NCBI GenBank assembly: GCA_902806565.1
Contig: CADCXA010000056.1
Span: 1,165,565 to 1,229,564 of the forward strand
Length of the DNA stretch: 64,000 nucleotides
Source of the DNA: Hypoxylon rubiginosum
Lineage: Eukaryota > Ascomycota > Sordariomycetes > Xylariales > Hypoxylaceae
Direction: 5' to 3'
Below are positions 10,658 through 20,702 of this stretch, piece after piece (within the stretch, counting starts at the first letter, position 1; each line of letters starts with the position of its first letter). A program made the position numbers and the translations under genes. A model generated the notes under the pieces. It did no database searches. It had not been told where the DNA came from and saw nothing but the letters and a program-made list of their open reading frames with translations.

Positions 10658-11290
10658 GCCGGCGATTGATTTAAATGGGGCTTAGGATGCCAACATATTG
10701 ATATTTGCGTAGATGCCTATCTAAGAATATTTATATAAAATTGGAAGCTATTATAATTTATTATCGTCAAGCTGTTTCGAATTTATTTTAACAGTATATA
10801 ATTGTATGCCAAATACTTACATATCTAGGGGGTATCCAATGGGTTGAGTCGGATTCCGATATATACGAACCTCACGTGTCATGCGCTATGCACTGCCACT
10901 GTTCGTACGCGGGGGGGCCGTCTCAGGGCTATTATAGTTGCCCCCCATCCCTTAGGGACCCTTAGGGGAAACAGCCCACCTTAAAATAGACCGACATCCG
11001 TCATTTCAGCCACCATCTATCTAACCTGCCAACGTACCTTGACTCTGAGTTCCATATCCTACATATTTACCTACTCTCCATATCTATATCATTGTCTCCT
11101 TAATCCTTAGTGGTTCGCTCTGACTCTACGGACTTTTATTTGCGAGACTACGTCAACAAGCTCCTTTACTACCGACCGTCCGACCCGATCCAATAAAGGG
11201 GAATTGGTCGTCGTTGCCTTCCCGACGAGTTTCTTTCCGCATTTCACTCTACAATCCCGTCGACAAGATATATACACCACTCTCGCCAAG
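10658..11290. other. Intergenic, 633 bp
   Basis: Between prpD and the SH3 gene. The first 150 bp is AT-rich (prpD 3' UTR likely). A G/C-run segment at about 10909-10970 contains GGGGGGG and several CCCTTAGGG-like short palindromes. No gene or RNA recognised. Confidence 0.55.
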
Positions 11291-12175
11291 ATGGTGACTC
11301 TCGACCGTCAGGAAATCATCGCGGCCAACAAATCGCTTCGGCTCGTTAAAAATGTATTTCCACACCCTGCCTAGGTAGTTTTTTTTCGTAGTATGAGATC
11401 CATCGTCGCTAACCAAGACTCGTAGGAACTCGAGCATCTTCTCGAGAAAGGCGTACTGACCGACGATGTGTTCGATTCGATTCACCGAATGCTTCCCGCA
11501 GAGACTTCCCTCTCCGGTGCACCCACACCTGCAGCGCGGGCTTCCTCCATCGTCTCTCCACCGCCTGCGCCCGCACCGCAATCGCCTCCTGTCAACTCGA
11601 TGGCGAACCTAGCAATCCATCAGAACCCGGTGTCTCATCCCGCACCTCCTGCTTATAGCTCAACCGGGCCGCCTTCCCTCCCTGCACGCACAGGGCCTCC
11701 GGCTCCGCCCCCATCGAAGCCGGTTATCGCTCAAGCCAAAGCGCTCTATAAGTACCATGCAGCTGATGACCGAGACTTATCGTTCGAGCGCGACGACAAG
11801 ATCGCCGTGTATGAGTACATGAACGACGACTGGTGGATGGGACGCAACAACCGGACGAACGCGGAGGGCATATTCCCCAAGAACTACGTCGAGATAGACA
11901 ACAACGAGAAGGCCGGCTTCTACGCCCCGCCACAACCAGTGTACGCTACGCCTACTCCAGCAGGGAATGGAGGATACCCGCCTCCGCCGCAAGCCCAGAA
12001 CCCGTACAACGCACACGTACCTCCTATGGCCGTGGCGCAGGGAGGTAGCGGTTCTAACGGGACCCCGAGCAAGTTCGAAGAGGGCGGCAAGAAGTTTGGC
12101 AAGAAGTTGGGTAACGCTGCTATATTTGGTGCGGGTGCTACTCTCGGTGGAAAGATCGTGAACGGTATCTTCTAA
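11291..12175 (+). CDS. LSB1: Lsb1/Pin3-like SH3-domain protein
   Basis: Cytoplasmic actin-patch regulator of the type that binds Las17/WASP through its SH3 domain. Exons 11291-11353 and 11426-12175 give 270 residues. The N-terminus (VTLDRQEIIAANKSLRLVKN, then ELEHLLEKGVLTDDVFDSI) is the helical segment typical of this family. A Pro/Ser/Ala-rich linker follows (about 45-120). The SH3 domain spans about 123-178: ALYKYHAADDRDLSF, the DDWWMGRNN tryptophan pair, and GIFPKNYVEI. The tail is Pro/Tyr/Gly-rich and ends in a conserved basic then Gly-rich block (GKKFGKKLGNAAIFGAGAT...GGKIVNGIF), also found in fungal homologues. The intron carries a CTAAC branch site. Family assignment is secure; the exact orthologue (Lsb1 versus Pin3) cannot be told apart. 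Confidence 0.9.
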
Positions 12176-12780
12176 GTTGAGTCTATGATGACTTTTGCTC
12201 TCTGGGGTCTGACTATATGAGCTGTATTCTTACTTACTAGTCGTCGATACATTGAGTATTCCTTATGGGGAATATGTCTGCTTCTTAGCAGCAGACACCT
12301 GGGATAATAACAAGAGGGTTGCATCAGTTTTTGGACAATGGCTCGGGATGCTTCGATTTATATTAATTACTACTTATTACGACTCGCTCGCTTTTTATCC
12401 ACTCTCTGTCTCTTCAACGTGCATACGTCTTGGTATTATTTTTGTTTGGCAAATCTCTGACCATATATCCTGGAAAATGGACCAGGTTGAAAAGTTGTTC
12501 ACAAAAGCAGACCTCGAAATGTCTAGAATACCACATGTACATAGATATGTTACGTAGTTGGCGTCTTCATTATCAGTTATGTAGATAAATATGTGTACCC
12601 AGGGGAATTTTATACTACAATATGTCCCTTTTTATGGAGCAATGCCTGTCTCGCAAAGTACATAATACAACCAGCAACCTTCAACCATCACGTCGACAGA
12701 GCCAGTACGTCCTTCACCGTACAAGCCATACCCGACTCGGTATGCTAATAGAAGTATCACCCTACATTCAGTACTAGGAG
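12176..12780. other. Intergenic, about 600 bp
   Basis: Downstream of the SH3 gene. It contains a 101-codon open frame (12252-12557) with no recognisable domain, AT-rich composition and no start context; I do not call it. The right end grades into the broken F-box gene. Confidence 0.5.
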
Positions 12781-12786
12781 TGGGTT

Positions 12787-15653
12787 GATCGCTGGAATCA
12801 CGTCGTCTACGATGCCTGCTGGGAGCTCCTTAGGGATCGCATCGACCCAGAACACAAGCTTCCCGTATACACCCTAGCCGTCCATCTGTTCACGCTTCGC
12901 TCGTTTAAATGTGCATCTCGGCGATCATAACGAGCCGGGCCCTTTTCACCGTCTCCCAACCGAGATCATCATGATTGTTCTCGCGTATCTACCAAGTAGC
13001 GATGTCTGCCACTTACGACTGGCTTCAAGTTATATATCATACCTCTCCTCCTCGCCTAAATTGCTCGGCCAGCAGTTCTGGTCCAGTCGGTTTCACCCGG
13101 GTTTCGAAATGGACTCTGTCTTTGCTGGTTCCTCTAACTCGAGACCTACAGAGCCGGCCGATTGGCGTACTCCTTATTTCGAAGCCGTACGTAGACCGCT
13201 GCCCTATGCCACCATGTCACTTCTCCTTCATGCTATTACGCATTCCTCGTTGACACTCCTTCTCCCTAAATATGCGCCGAGAAGATCCTTAATGTAGAAA
13301 TCCGATGGTTAAAGAGGAAGCTGACGCAAAATATACGTACGCAGAAAGCGGCCCTGAAATCAGGCTTAGACTATGGCCTTAGAAACCGACGCCGCGTATG
13401 GAAAATACTTGACCATATTTCCGAGTCTATATCCATACGCCTAGATAACGAACAATGGATACCACGTAACCCCGTATACTATGGTGATATACCCTCGCCT
13501 AAAATTGCCGTGTTTGTGGACGTCTCGTTTGGTTCCCTTGGGACACTGGTGTCTTCTAGCTGCCGCCTCTTCGCGTGGCAGACTATCTTTTGGCCACAGT
13601 TCCTAGACGTCAGTTCGAGACCACTACGAATTTCATACGTCTACTCGAACGGCCAGACATATATTAGTGGTTTCCGCTTTCCCTCCCTTGATGGTCGAGA
13701 TAGCCCTAAGTCACTTCGGGCTGGATTTATTCACCGACATAAAGAACAGGAAAGTTTTATACGGCCTTATAGCTAGCTCTATGGAGCAGCTTGATGTCGC
13801 CGTGGTCATGAAGGGGGTGGTCGGTTTACGCTTCAATTTACGGGGCTTACGAGGTCATGCCGAAAATTACCACTTCATGGATAAGGGATGTGGAATTCCT
13901 ACAATCCATTCGATTACGGTATGACCCCAACGATTCTCTCTCCCGATCCTTTCATTATTCTTCACTCATAACCTCAACTTAAATCTAGATCACCACAAAT
14001 TTTGGTAGGGAGACACGATTTCTCCTTCATTACAATGATTCGATGGGAGAGAACGAGGATGATGGGGTAGTCCAAAGCTACCAGGCTGAACCGGGGTCTC
14101 AACTTACGGGATTTTATGCAAAAATCATGGTCAGACGAGTCACTACAATATCATGAATTCTTCGCCTGACTAACAAAGCATATGCAGCCATCCTTTGGAT
14201 ACTTTCAGTATTTTTCTGCGCGTAGTCAGGTCGTAGGCAACCTTCAACAGTATCCTCTATCCGAATCCCCGAGCGTGCCGCACGATATTCCTATAACACC
14301 GAGTATCTTAACTTCAGCTCAAGAAATACTATCGTATCGTCAAGGATTTGCTTTTACAGCCGCAAACCTCTCCAACCTTAAGAGAGTCCGTGTTTCGGTA
14401 GGTGACGAAGAATTTGCTACTCTTTCAAGGCATATACGTATCAGGGCTTCAGCTCGAATATAACGACTCCAGAATACCGATCGTTTTAGGGCAGTGGGTT
14501 AGGGAACTTGATGTCTTTGACCTCTCCCCGGGCGACCGCATAACTGAACTGACAACATGGCACGACTACACAAATCAGAACAAGCGAGCCAAAATCGGAC
14601 TGGTTAGGAGACTCAGATTGGGAGCCGTTTTTGGTGCCACCAAAGCTTTTCTAGAACCTTACATTAGCGGCATGATATGCTTACAGTATCGCGAGAGTCG
14701 GTATGAGAAGTTGGTCAGTCAACCTTTATGAAACACTCCGGAAACAAATGATATTCACTAACACCTTAGTAAAGAGTGGGATCCTCTGGGGCTGCAATCA
14801 CGAAGTAAGTGATTTCCGAATCATGGTCTTTTTTTTCTTCTCTTGTCTACATTCGTCGTGTAGATTTCTTTACAGGAATCACAAGCCATGCCATTTCTTA
14901 AATGTCAAATGCTGATCTGTCGCCTTATAGTGGGATCATGTCAGGATCTTTCATACACCAAAACTAACTGACCGCGCGTCAACGTTACTTGTTGATTCGG
15001 GTACCTATTCGCCTCCCTCATGGATGGTCATACAGAAAGTGTTCGCACAAGGCGGCCTCGACGACGGTTGCACAACTCCCTTGTCATCCATCGAAGTAAC
15101 ATTCAAGGAAATGACCAGCGAAGTGTCCGGTGTCACCATGATTTACGAAGATGGAAGCTCCTCAACACTAGGTGTTAGAGGGGAGCCACGAATAATATAC
15201 CTCGCTTCCGGCGAAAAACCAGCTCAAGTAGAAATCGTGGCAGCCCGAGACAACTAGATCGTATCCATTAGTGTAAGTTTAGCGATATACCCGACGATAT
15301 CGATGGATTTGGCTTATTCAAAATAACCTGCTGTGTAGTTCTTGACCACCTCTGGTCGAAAAGTTGAATGCCTAAGGCGGAAACTTTACACACACACGCG
15401 GACCTTTCAACGAACCATACTTACACTTTATCCATCAAGTTCTAGCCGACTGGAGATGCATCGCGACCTCCGCCCATTTCCTCAAGAAGCCAGGACATTT
15501 GTCGGCTTTTGGGCAGTCCCAAGGAGATATGGAACCTTGCGATATGGTAGATTCGGGGCCGTTTTCGAGAGAGATGTCTCGATTAAATCCGAAGCCTTTA
15601 TGGAGCCCTCACAAGCTTTCGAGTCAATTCAAATGGTTTCGAGACAACATTAA
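12787..15653 (+). pseudogene. F-box / DUF7600-like protein gene, broken by several frame changes
   Basis: Pieces of one fungal F-box family member occur in order but in different frames. 12787-12890 reads DRWNHVVYDACWELLRD, the segment that normally precedes the F-box. 12911-13290 reads GPFHRLPTEIIMIVLAYLP (F-box) then FWSSRFHPGFE. About 13283-13680 reads RNRRRVWKILDHIS through LRISYVYSNGQTYISGFRF. About 13690-13920 continues in another frame (MEQLDVAVVMKGVVGLRF). From about 13990 come TNFGRETRFLLHY, YVSGLQLEYNDSRIPIVLGQW and a last part ending near 15,650 with FVGFWAVPRRYGTLRYGRFGA. Some joins could be introns (for example GTATGA at 13920 to AG near 13988, GTAAGT at 14803 to AG near 14864). 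At about 12,892-12,911, 13,255-13,285 and 13,690-13,750 I see no splice signals that restore the frame. It is therefore probably a decayed gene. A heavily spliced live gene is the alternative. Confidence 0.6.
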
Positions 15654-15869
15654 GACTTCGAAATGCAAGTTAGGCCAATTCGACTCAAGAAGCATCTTCA
15701 GATTTCTATACAAGATTCGTATATATCTATCCATATAAAAGTATGAAAAGCCCTGAGCGTCATTATTAGTTGAACCATAGCTCAGCAGTCAGTCATCTCA
15801 TTTATCATTTCATTCTACACAATCTATTAAATACCGGATTCTTTTTATCTCATAATCCTACTCGACAGC

Positions 15870-16640
15870 ATGGACATGTTTAAACGTTTCGCTATTACGA
15901 TTATGCGCTATTTTTCAATAGGTAATTCGCTTGCTTCTCTGCTAAGTTTCGTTACTACGAGACAAGGAGATGAAAGCCGCCTAGATCTAGGGCGATGGGC
16001 ACGTAATCTCGAACTAGAATCTCCTTCACATGAAACAGGACTGCCTATTTCCGCGCGGCCACTATTTATTTTCATACTGGGAGCGCCGGGGGTGGGTAAG
16101 GGCACCATCTCGGCATTCCTCAAGACCGCAGTCCCCGGGCTAACCCACCTGTCCTATGGGGACCTGACCCGGTACCACGACCGGATTCCAGGGTCCTGGG
16201 TAAGTAGCTTCCCGCGGCGCGAAGGAACTAACAACCCGCTTCTCCCCGCGGACGACGCGGTGACGATGCTCCGGGGGACGATCGAGACGGGCGCCAGGCA
16301 GCACAGCCAGCTGATGTGGCTCGTCGACGGCTTCCCGCGCCGCAAGCAGCACGTCGCCGCGTGGGCGGCACAGCTGCCGCGGGCGGCCTGCACGCTCTAC
16401 CTATTCTGCCCGCCCGAGGTGTCGCTGGCTCGCGTGCACGGGAGGGCGGCGACCTCGGGGCGGCCGGACGACGCGGACGAGGGAAGAGTATTAGAGAGGG
16501 TCACGCGGATCAACGCCGAGAGCGTAGCGATGCTGGAAGCTCTCGAGGCGGCGGGCATGCGGGTGGCTAGGGTAGACGCAAGTAGGGACCTCGAAACTGT
16601 CAAGGAGGAGGTTTTGGGTCACGTCCAGGTTGGTACTTAA
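15870..16640 (+). CDS. UMP/CMP-kinase-like (adenylate kinase family) protein
   Basis: Intronless, 256 residues. Nucleoside-monophosphate kinase fold: P-loop GAPGVGKGT (71-79), NMP-binding part with YGDLTRYHDRIPGSW, the DGFPRRKQ motif (153-160), VDGFPR-type Walker B strand, and a short LID with R-x-x-TSGRPDDADE (192-204), the pattern of UMP/CMP kinases rather than long-LID adenylate kinases. Members transfer phosphate from ATP to UMP/CMP. A 65-residue N-terminal extension precedes the P-loop and includes a weakly hydrophobic stretch (MRYFSIGNSLASLLSFV). Base composition changes sharply inside the gene: the extension is AT-rich with A/T third positions, the kinase part from about 16,070 is strongly GC-rich. 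It is smaller than a housekeeping UMP kinase plus extension would suggest and may be an accessory paralogue. Confidence 0.85.
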   Translation: MDMFKRFAITIMRYFSIGNSLASLLSFVTTRQGDESRLDLGRWARNLELESPSHETGLPISARPLFIFILGAPGVGKGTISAFLKTAVPGLTHLSYGDLTRYHDRIPGSWVSSFPRREGTNNPLLPADDAVTMLRGTIETGARQHSQLMWLVDGFPRRKQHVAAWAAQLPRAACTLYLFCPPEVSLARVHGRAATSGRPDDADEGRVLERVTRINAESVAMLEALEAAGMRVARVDASRDLETVKEEVLGHVQVGT

Positions 16641-17720
16641 GAATAATGACTTTTAACACAGGTGAGAATTTGTAGATTGCATCCGTACTAATTCGCTATA
16701 CGTAGGAGGCGTTGGGAACGTGGAGAGCGGAACATGCCATGTCAGAGTAGGTAGATACGCCTGAGGCGTGCTCGGAGTTGGATTCGTAAGCCATAATATC
16801 GTTAGGTGGAGGACAATCAGGTTGCATTGTGATAGGTATCTAAAGTAGCAGATTCGTGTGTCCTCTCTACTACTACCCCCTATTTTGAGTTGGTGGGTGA
16901 GTGACTTGATGGATTCGACGTCTGTATGAGCTTACGTAGGTAGCTTAGGTACCTTTAGTAGTCTCCAATTTAAAAGTCTGATGATGTTTAATGATGAAGT
17001 ATGCTCATTAGCAATAAAATAAAAATAAAATAAAAATATAATTGAAGGTATCGCGAAGTAACGGGCAAAACTACCAGTGACAGTAATAGCTTAGGGGAAA
17101 ATCGGGATTGAATTGGCGGTCTGAGACTAAAGCTAAGTACCCGTGTTGGCGTGTTAATCTGCCCCTATCCCTATCCTCTAGCCTCAGACCGGAGAGGGAC
17201 GTAAGTTCGGGTGAAGCCGGATGGAAGCTCCAGTTGCGCGCCGTAACATTTCATTAGGTGCCCAAGTCAGCTGGCTCCCCCTATCATACGACTATCACCA
17301 GCATAGTGATTCAATAACATGCCACTACAAATCCGCTTTTTTTCTCTTCCTTTTTTCCATCCCTTAAGGAATCATCCGCCTAGGTCAGACAAGACTCTTG
17401 AAACGCCTAGTTCCAGTCGGACGAGACGATAATAGTCCGGGTCCAATAGTTCGATAGTTCGACTATGGCTCTAGCATGACAGCTGGGCAAAAAAACAAGA
17501 ACATGCTAAAGTTATTGTGACACAGACGCGCGCACAGCCTTGGGCTTCAGAAGTTGTATATAAAATGGATAAAATGACTACCCAACAGTTAGAATGTCTA
17601 CCAGTCTATCATCCAGGTCCAACATCACCATAGCAATCTATCTATATCAGATCAATTCACATCAATTTACTCCAAACCAATTTATCAAGCATTTTTTTCA
17701 AAATAAAAATAAAAATAAAA
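16641..17720. other. Intergenic, 1.08 kb
   Basis: Between the NMP-kinase-like gene and the SWWP-motif gene. It holds an AAAAT-type tract at about 17,010-17,040 and TAGGTA motifs at 16,750 and 16,935-16,955. A TATA box and pyrimidine-rich leader sit at the right end. No gene is supported. Confidence 0.55.
17557..17565 (+). promoter_or_regulatory. TATA box candidate
   Basis: TATATAAAA, about 156 bp before the ATG at 17721, preceded by GC-rich sequence and followed by a C/A-rich leader. Spacing suits a fungal TATA-driven promoter with a leader of roughly 100 nt or more. It is inferred from sequence alone. Confidence 0.45.
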
Positions 17721-17722
17721 AT
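17700..17722. repeat. (AAAAT)n tract ending in the start codon
   Basis: Four AAAAT-like units run directly into the ATG at 17721, so the initiator context is AAAAATGC. The A at -3 is favourable, and an A-rich unstructured leader is typical of well-translated fungal mRNAs. Confidence 0.6.
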
Positions 17723-18452
17723 GCAAGGCGATATCTTCCAGATGGAACAAATGGCCGTCCAGGTTCATGCTACACAAGTCAAGCCCACGTCTCTCTCGGT
17801 GGACGATGGTGCACATGCTGAGGTCGCCATCTACAACGAAGACGACCTCTCCCACCTCCTCTACGCCAACCATATACGCCACGATGGTCACAAGCACAAG
17901 GTCGTCGTCAACCATGTGTATCGCGACGGCTTCTCGACGCCGCCAGAGTCCCTATCGACAGGCACGCAGACGCCTGTATCTGAGACGGACGAAACTCCGG
18001 TCTTCAGCGACTGCGAGTCTGACTTCGACGAAGGTGTGTCCCTGCCGTCCCCGTTCAATGCCCATTCACGGAAGAATCCGCTAAGATTCGAAGATGGTTT
18101 CGAATTCCCCGTCTTCCTTGGAAGGCAGTCAGAGGAATTGGCGCCGCACGAGACAGCGCCGCCTTCTTTAAAGGAGCCGGCGTCGGAACTCGGCCAGAGC
18201 AAGCACGTCGCGATCGCCGCGGCCGAAGCCGATCCTATCTCGGACATTTCGGGTCCGTTAATGTCGTGGTGGCCGGGCCCGATGGAACTGATGGAGCACG
18301 AGTGGGTCGAGGAGAAGACAGTCGAGAGCAAAAACGCCAACTTCACGCTCTCGCATGAGCACGTCTCAAGCATCGAGGGGCCGTTGATGTCGTGGTGGCC
18401 TACTCCTCTTAGCATGATGGAGCACGAATGGAACGAGAGATTTTACGAATGA
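17721..18452 (+). CDS. Unknown protein with duplicated GPLMSWWP...MEHEW motif
   Basis: Intronless, 243 residues, acidic, no signal peptide and no membrane segment. The N-terminal half has VVVNHVYRDGFSTPPES and a Ser/Thr/Glu-rich stretch (TGTQTPVSETDETPVFSD). The C-terminal part carries two 22-residue blocks, 174-195 and 216-237, that share I-x-GPLMSWWP-x-P, two variable residues, then L/M-MEHEW. Block starts are 42 residues apart, and the protein ends six residues after the second block. The tryptophan pair and EHEW in both copies point to a binding motif under selection. Codon usage (C/G third positions) and the clean frame support a real gene. I recognise no named family, so function is unknown. 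Confidence 0.75.
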   Translation: MQGDIFQMEQMAVQVHATQVKPTSLSVDDGAHAEVAIYNEDDLSHLLYANHIRHDGHKHKVVVNHVYRDGFSTPPESLSTGTQTPVSETDETPVFSDCESDFDEGVSLPSPFNAHSRKNPLRFEDGFEFPVFLGRQSEELAPHETAPPSLKEPASELGQSKHVAIAAAEADPISDISGPLMSWWPGPMELMEHEWVEEKTVESKNANFTLSHEHVSSIEGPLMSWWPTPLSMMEHEWNERFYE

Positions 18453-19095
18453 AGGAAATGGTTTCTCTCTCACGTTTCTTTTCCGGCGTTGAAAATGGGC
18501 ATGGTCAACGGCGCACGTCCAATTTGTTATACCCTGGCGTCAACTCTCGAGCACGGGTCTCACGGCGTTCGGATGAGGTCAGGGTCTAATGTATTATCAT
18601 GATTTCGGAGTTCTGTTTGGGATACGGACGCAGCTGTATACCTAGGTATATATCGTGACGGCTCTATCTTTTCGAGGCTCTAGGGAACAATCCACTACTT
18701 ACCTGAACTTTTCCCCCTACATGGACGTATATCGTGGGGTATCTTGGTGCCTCACCTCCCACTTCCCACTCTTGGCGTTTTATTCAATCAGAGATAACCG
18801 TAGTCAAACATGAGTGAAAAAGGAAAAGAGTTATTCACTTTATCCAATGTCGAACGTCATCGTTACGCCATCTGTCGTTCCCGGGGCCGGATCGTAAGCC
18901 GAGACATGTAATAAATGGATACTGGTCCGAAATACTCGAAGATGGGGTCTCGTAGCTCTGGACCTCCGAGCTCGGGGTGGGGAGTTCACAAGTGGGGGTG
19001 ACGGGAACGCCACTAGGAAACAATACATGTATGTTCGGAGCTGGAGCTGTCAATTTCTCGGGAACCGTGTTCTGACATTTCGACATCTCCACAAG
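18453..19095. other. Intergenic, 643 bp
   Basis: Between the SWWP-motif gene and the SDR. No gene, RNA or repeat seen apart from a CCTAGGTATATA motif at about 18,640. Confidence 0.55.
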
Positions 19096-20094
19096 ATGGC
19101 ACTCGATCTTGCGGGCAAGGTGATCCTCCTCACCGGCGCGGCAAGCGGAATCGGGTAAGTCACGCCCATTATATACATATATATAGCTACATACCTATAG
19201 GTAGCTTACCTTGACGAGCTGGTGTTGGTTGATTGCATCTCTTATCCATCTACCATCACCCCCCTTACTCGCGTGTGCTTATACTCGTCCTTCTACCAGA
19301 CGGGGCACGGCCGTAAAACTTGACAAGTTAGGCGCCATACTTGCTATCACCGATGTCAATGAAGCCGGCATTGCCCAGACCCTCGAGCTCTGCGGCGGCA
19401 ACGTGGACCATCACACCGGTCTGGTTCTCGACGTGTCCAATACCGTTCAAGTAGAGCAGCGTGTAGCAGAGGTCGTAGCCAAGTACGGCCGCGTCGACCA
19501 CGTCTTCAACTGTGCTGGTGTCAACCCTACCTCTATGCCCCTGACGGAGACGAGCGAGGCCTACTTTGACAAACTCGTCGCCGTCAACTTGAAGGGCATG
19601 TATAACGTTACCAAGGCCACCATCCCACACATTACCGCCCCCGGCGGCAGCTATGTGAACGTTAGCTCCATATCCGGACTCCACCCAACCAGGGGAACCG
19701 CCATCTATTGCGCTACCAAGTACGGCGTCATCGGCTTTAGCAAATGCATGGCCCTCGAGCTGGGGCCCAAGGGTGTCCGGGTGAACATCGTAGCCCCGGG
19801 CTATATCGACACACCGAGCAACGCGGGCATCGTCAAAGGAACGGCTGAAGCGAGGGCAAGCATGGAGCAAGGCAATGCGCTGGGCAGGATGGGGATGCCA
19901 GACGATGTCGCCGGGGTAAGTTTGCTTCTTACGCTGAATATCCGCTACACCCGAAAGCCGAAAGCTCTCTTCTTGAGTTTAGTGCGTCATAGTCTAACAT
20001 TAGGTCGCTATAGGTTGTGGCCTTTTTGATGAGCGACGAGGCCAGGTATATGAACGGCAGCGTCGTCGAGGTCGACGGAATGCTGAAGACGTGA
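19096..20094 (+). CDS. Short-chain dehydrogenase/reductase (classical SDR)
   Basis: NAD(P)-dependent oxidoreductase with a Rossmann fold. Exons 19096-19154, 19300-19915 and 20014-20094 give 251 residues, normal for a classical SDR. The first intron splits the glycine motif (TGAASGIG|RGTAVKL, residues 13-20). Further motifs: ITDVNEAG (acidic residue after strand 2, favouring NAD(H)), NCAGVNP, NVSSISG with the catalytic Ser, YCATK with catalytic Tyr and Lys, and PGYIDTP. The third exon supplies the C-terminal VVAFLMSDEARYMNGSVVEVDGM typical of the fold. The start ATG at 19096 opens ALDLAGKVILLTGAA. Substrate cannot be inferred and no pathway neighbours are adjacent. Confidence 0.92.
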
Positions 20095-20702
20095 ACTGGA
20101 CGTGAATGGCGCGCAGGAGTGGTATGGCTTCCTAAGCTTTTGAGTTCTAAGTATTGGACGGCACCTGCGGAGCATCATGCCTAGGTATTCTTATACATCT
20201 AGTCAAGATCTAGTCGAGTAGTAGTACCGTTATATTAACAACGACATACGCGAATATGCGAACAAGTAGTGCTTATATTCGAGGTTTCATAAAGCGTCTG
20301 AGGGGGTATATAGACTCGTTCGTAACACACCCCCTATGCCTAACGGTATGGCTCTCTACCTAAGTAGGTAGTTACAGCCAGTCGGGTGGTTCCAAATATG
20401 GTATAAATTTTTTATCTCTTCCGACAGTCGCCGAATCTCAGTATGCCGTCGACATCAGTAACCGGTCAGGACTTGGAACGAATTCGATATCGTCTCATAA
20501 TTAGTATCCGTTGTTTCCCGTCCGGCTTCATTTTCCTACATGGGGAACTTGTTATTACCTGACAGGTCGATGTTACGTACCGCCCATAAATAGTTAAACC
20601 AAGATACCCAGATATAAATAAATAAATAAATAAAACACGCGAGCTGTTTAGCCTCTGCTACCCAACCAGACACACATTGATATGCCTTTGAGTAACTGTA
20701 TT
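20095..20702. other. Intergenic, convergent 3' ends of SDR and OPT transporter
   Basis: 608 bp between two genes that end towards each other. Contains an (AATA)n tract at about 20,615-20,633 and several TAGGTA motifs (20,182; 20,360). Likely 3' UTRs; no gene supported. Confidence 0.55.

Noticed and set aside
12252..12557. 101-codon open frame on the plus strand
   Set aside because: AT-rich, no recognisable domain, no promoter or start context; it lies in the spacer left of the broken F-box gene.
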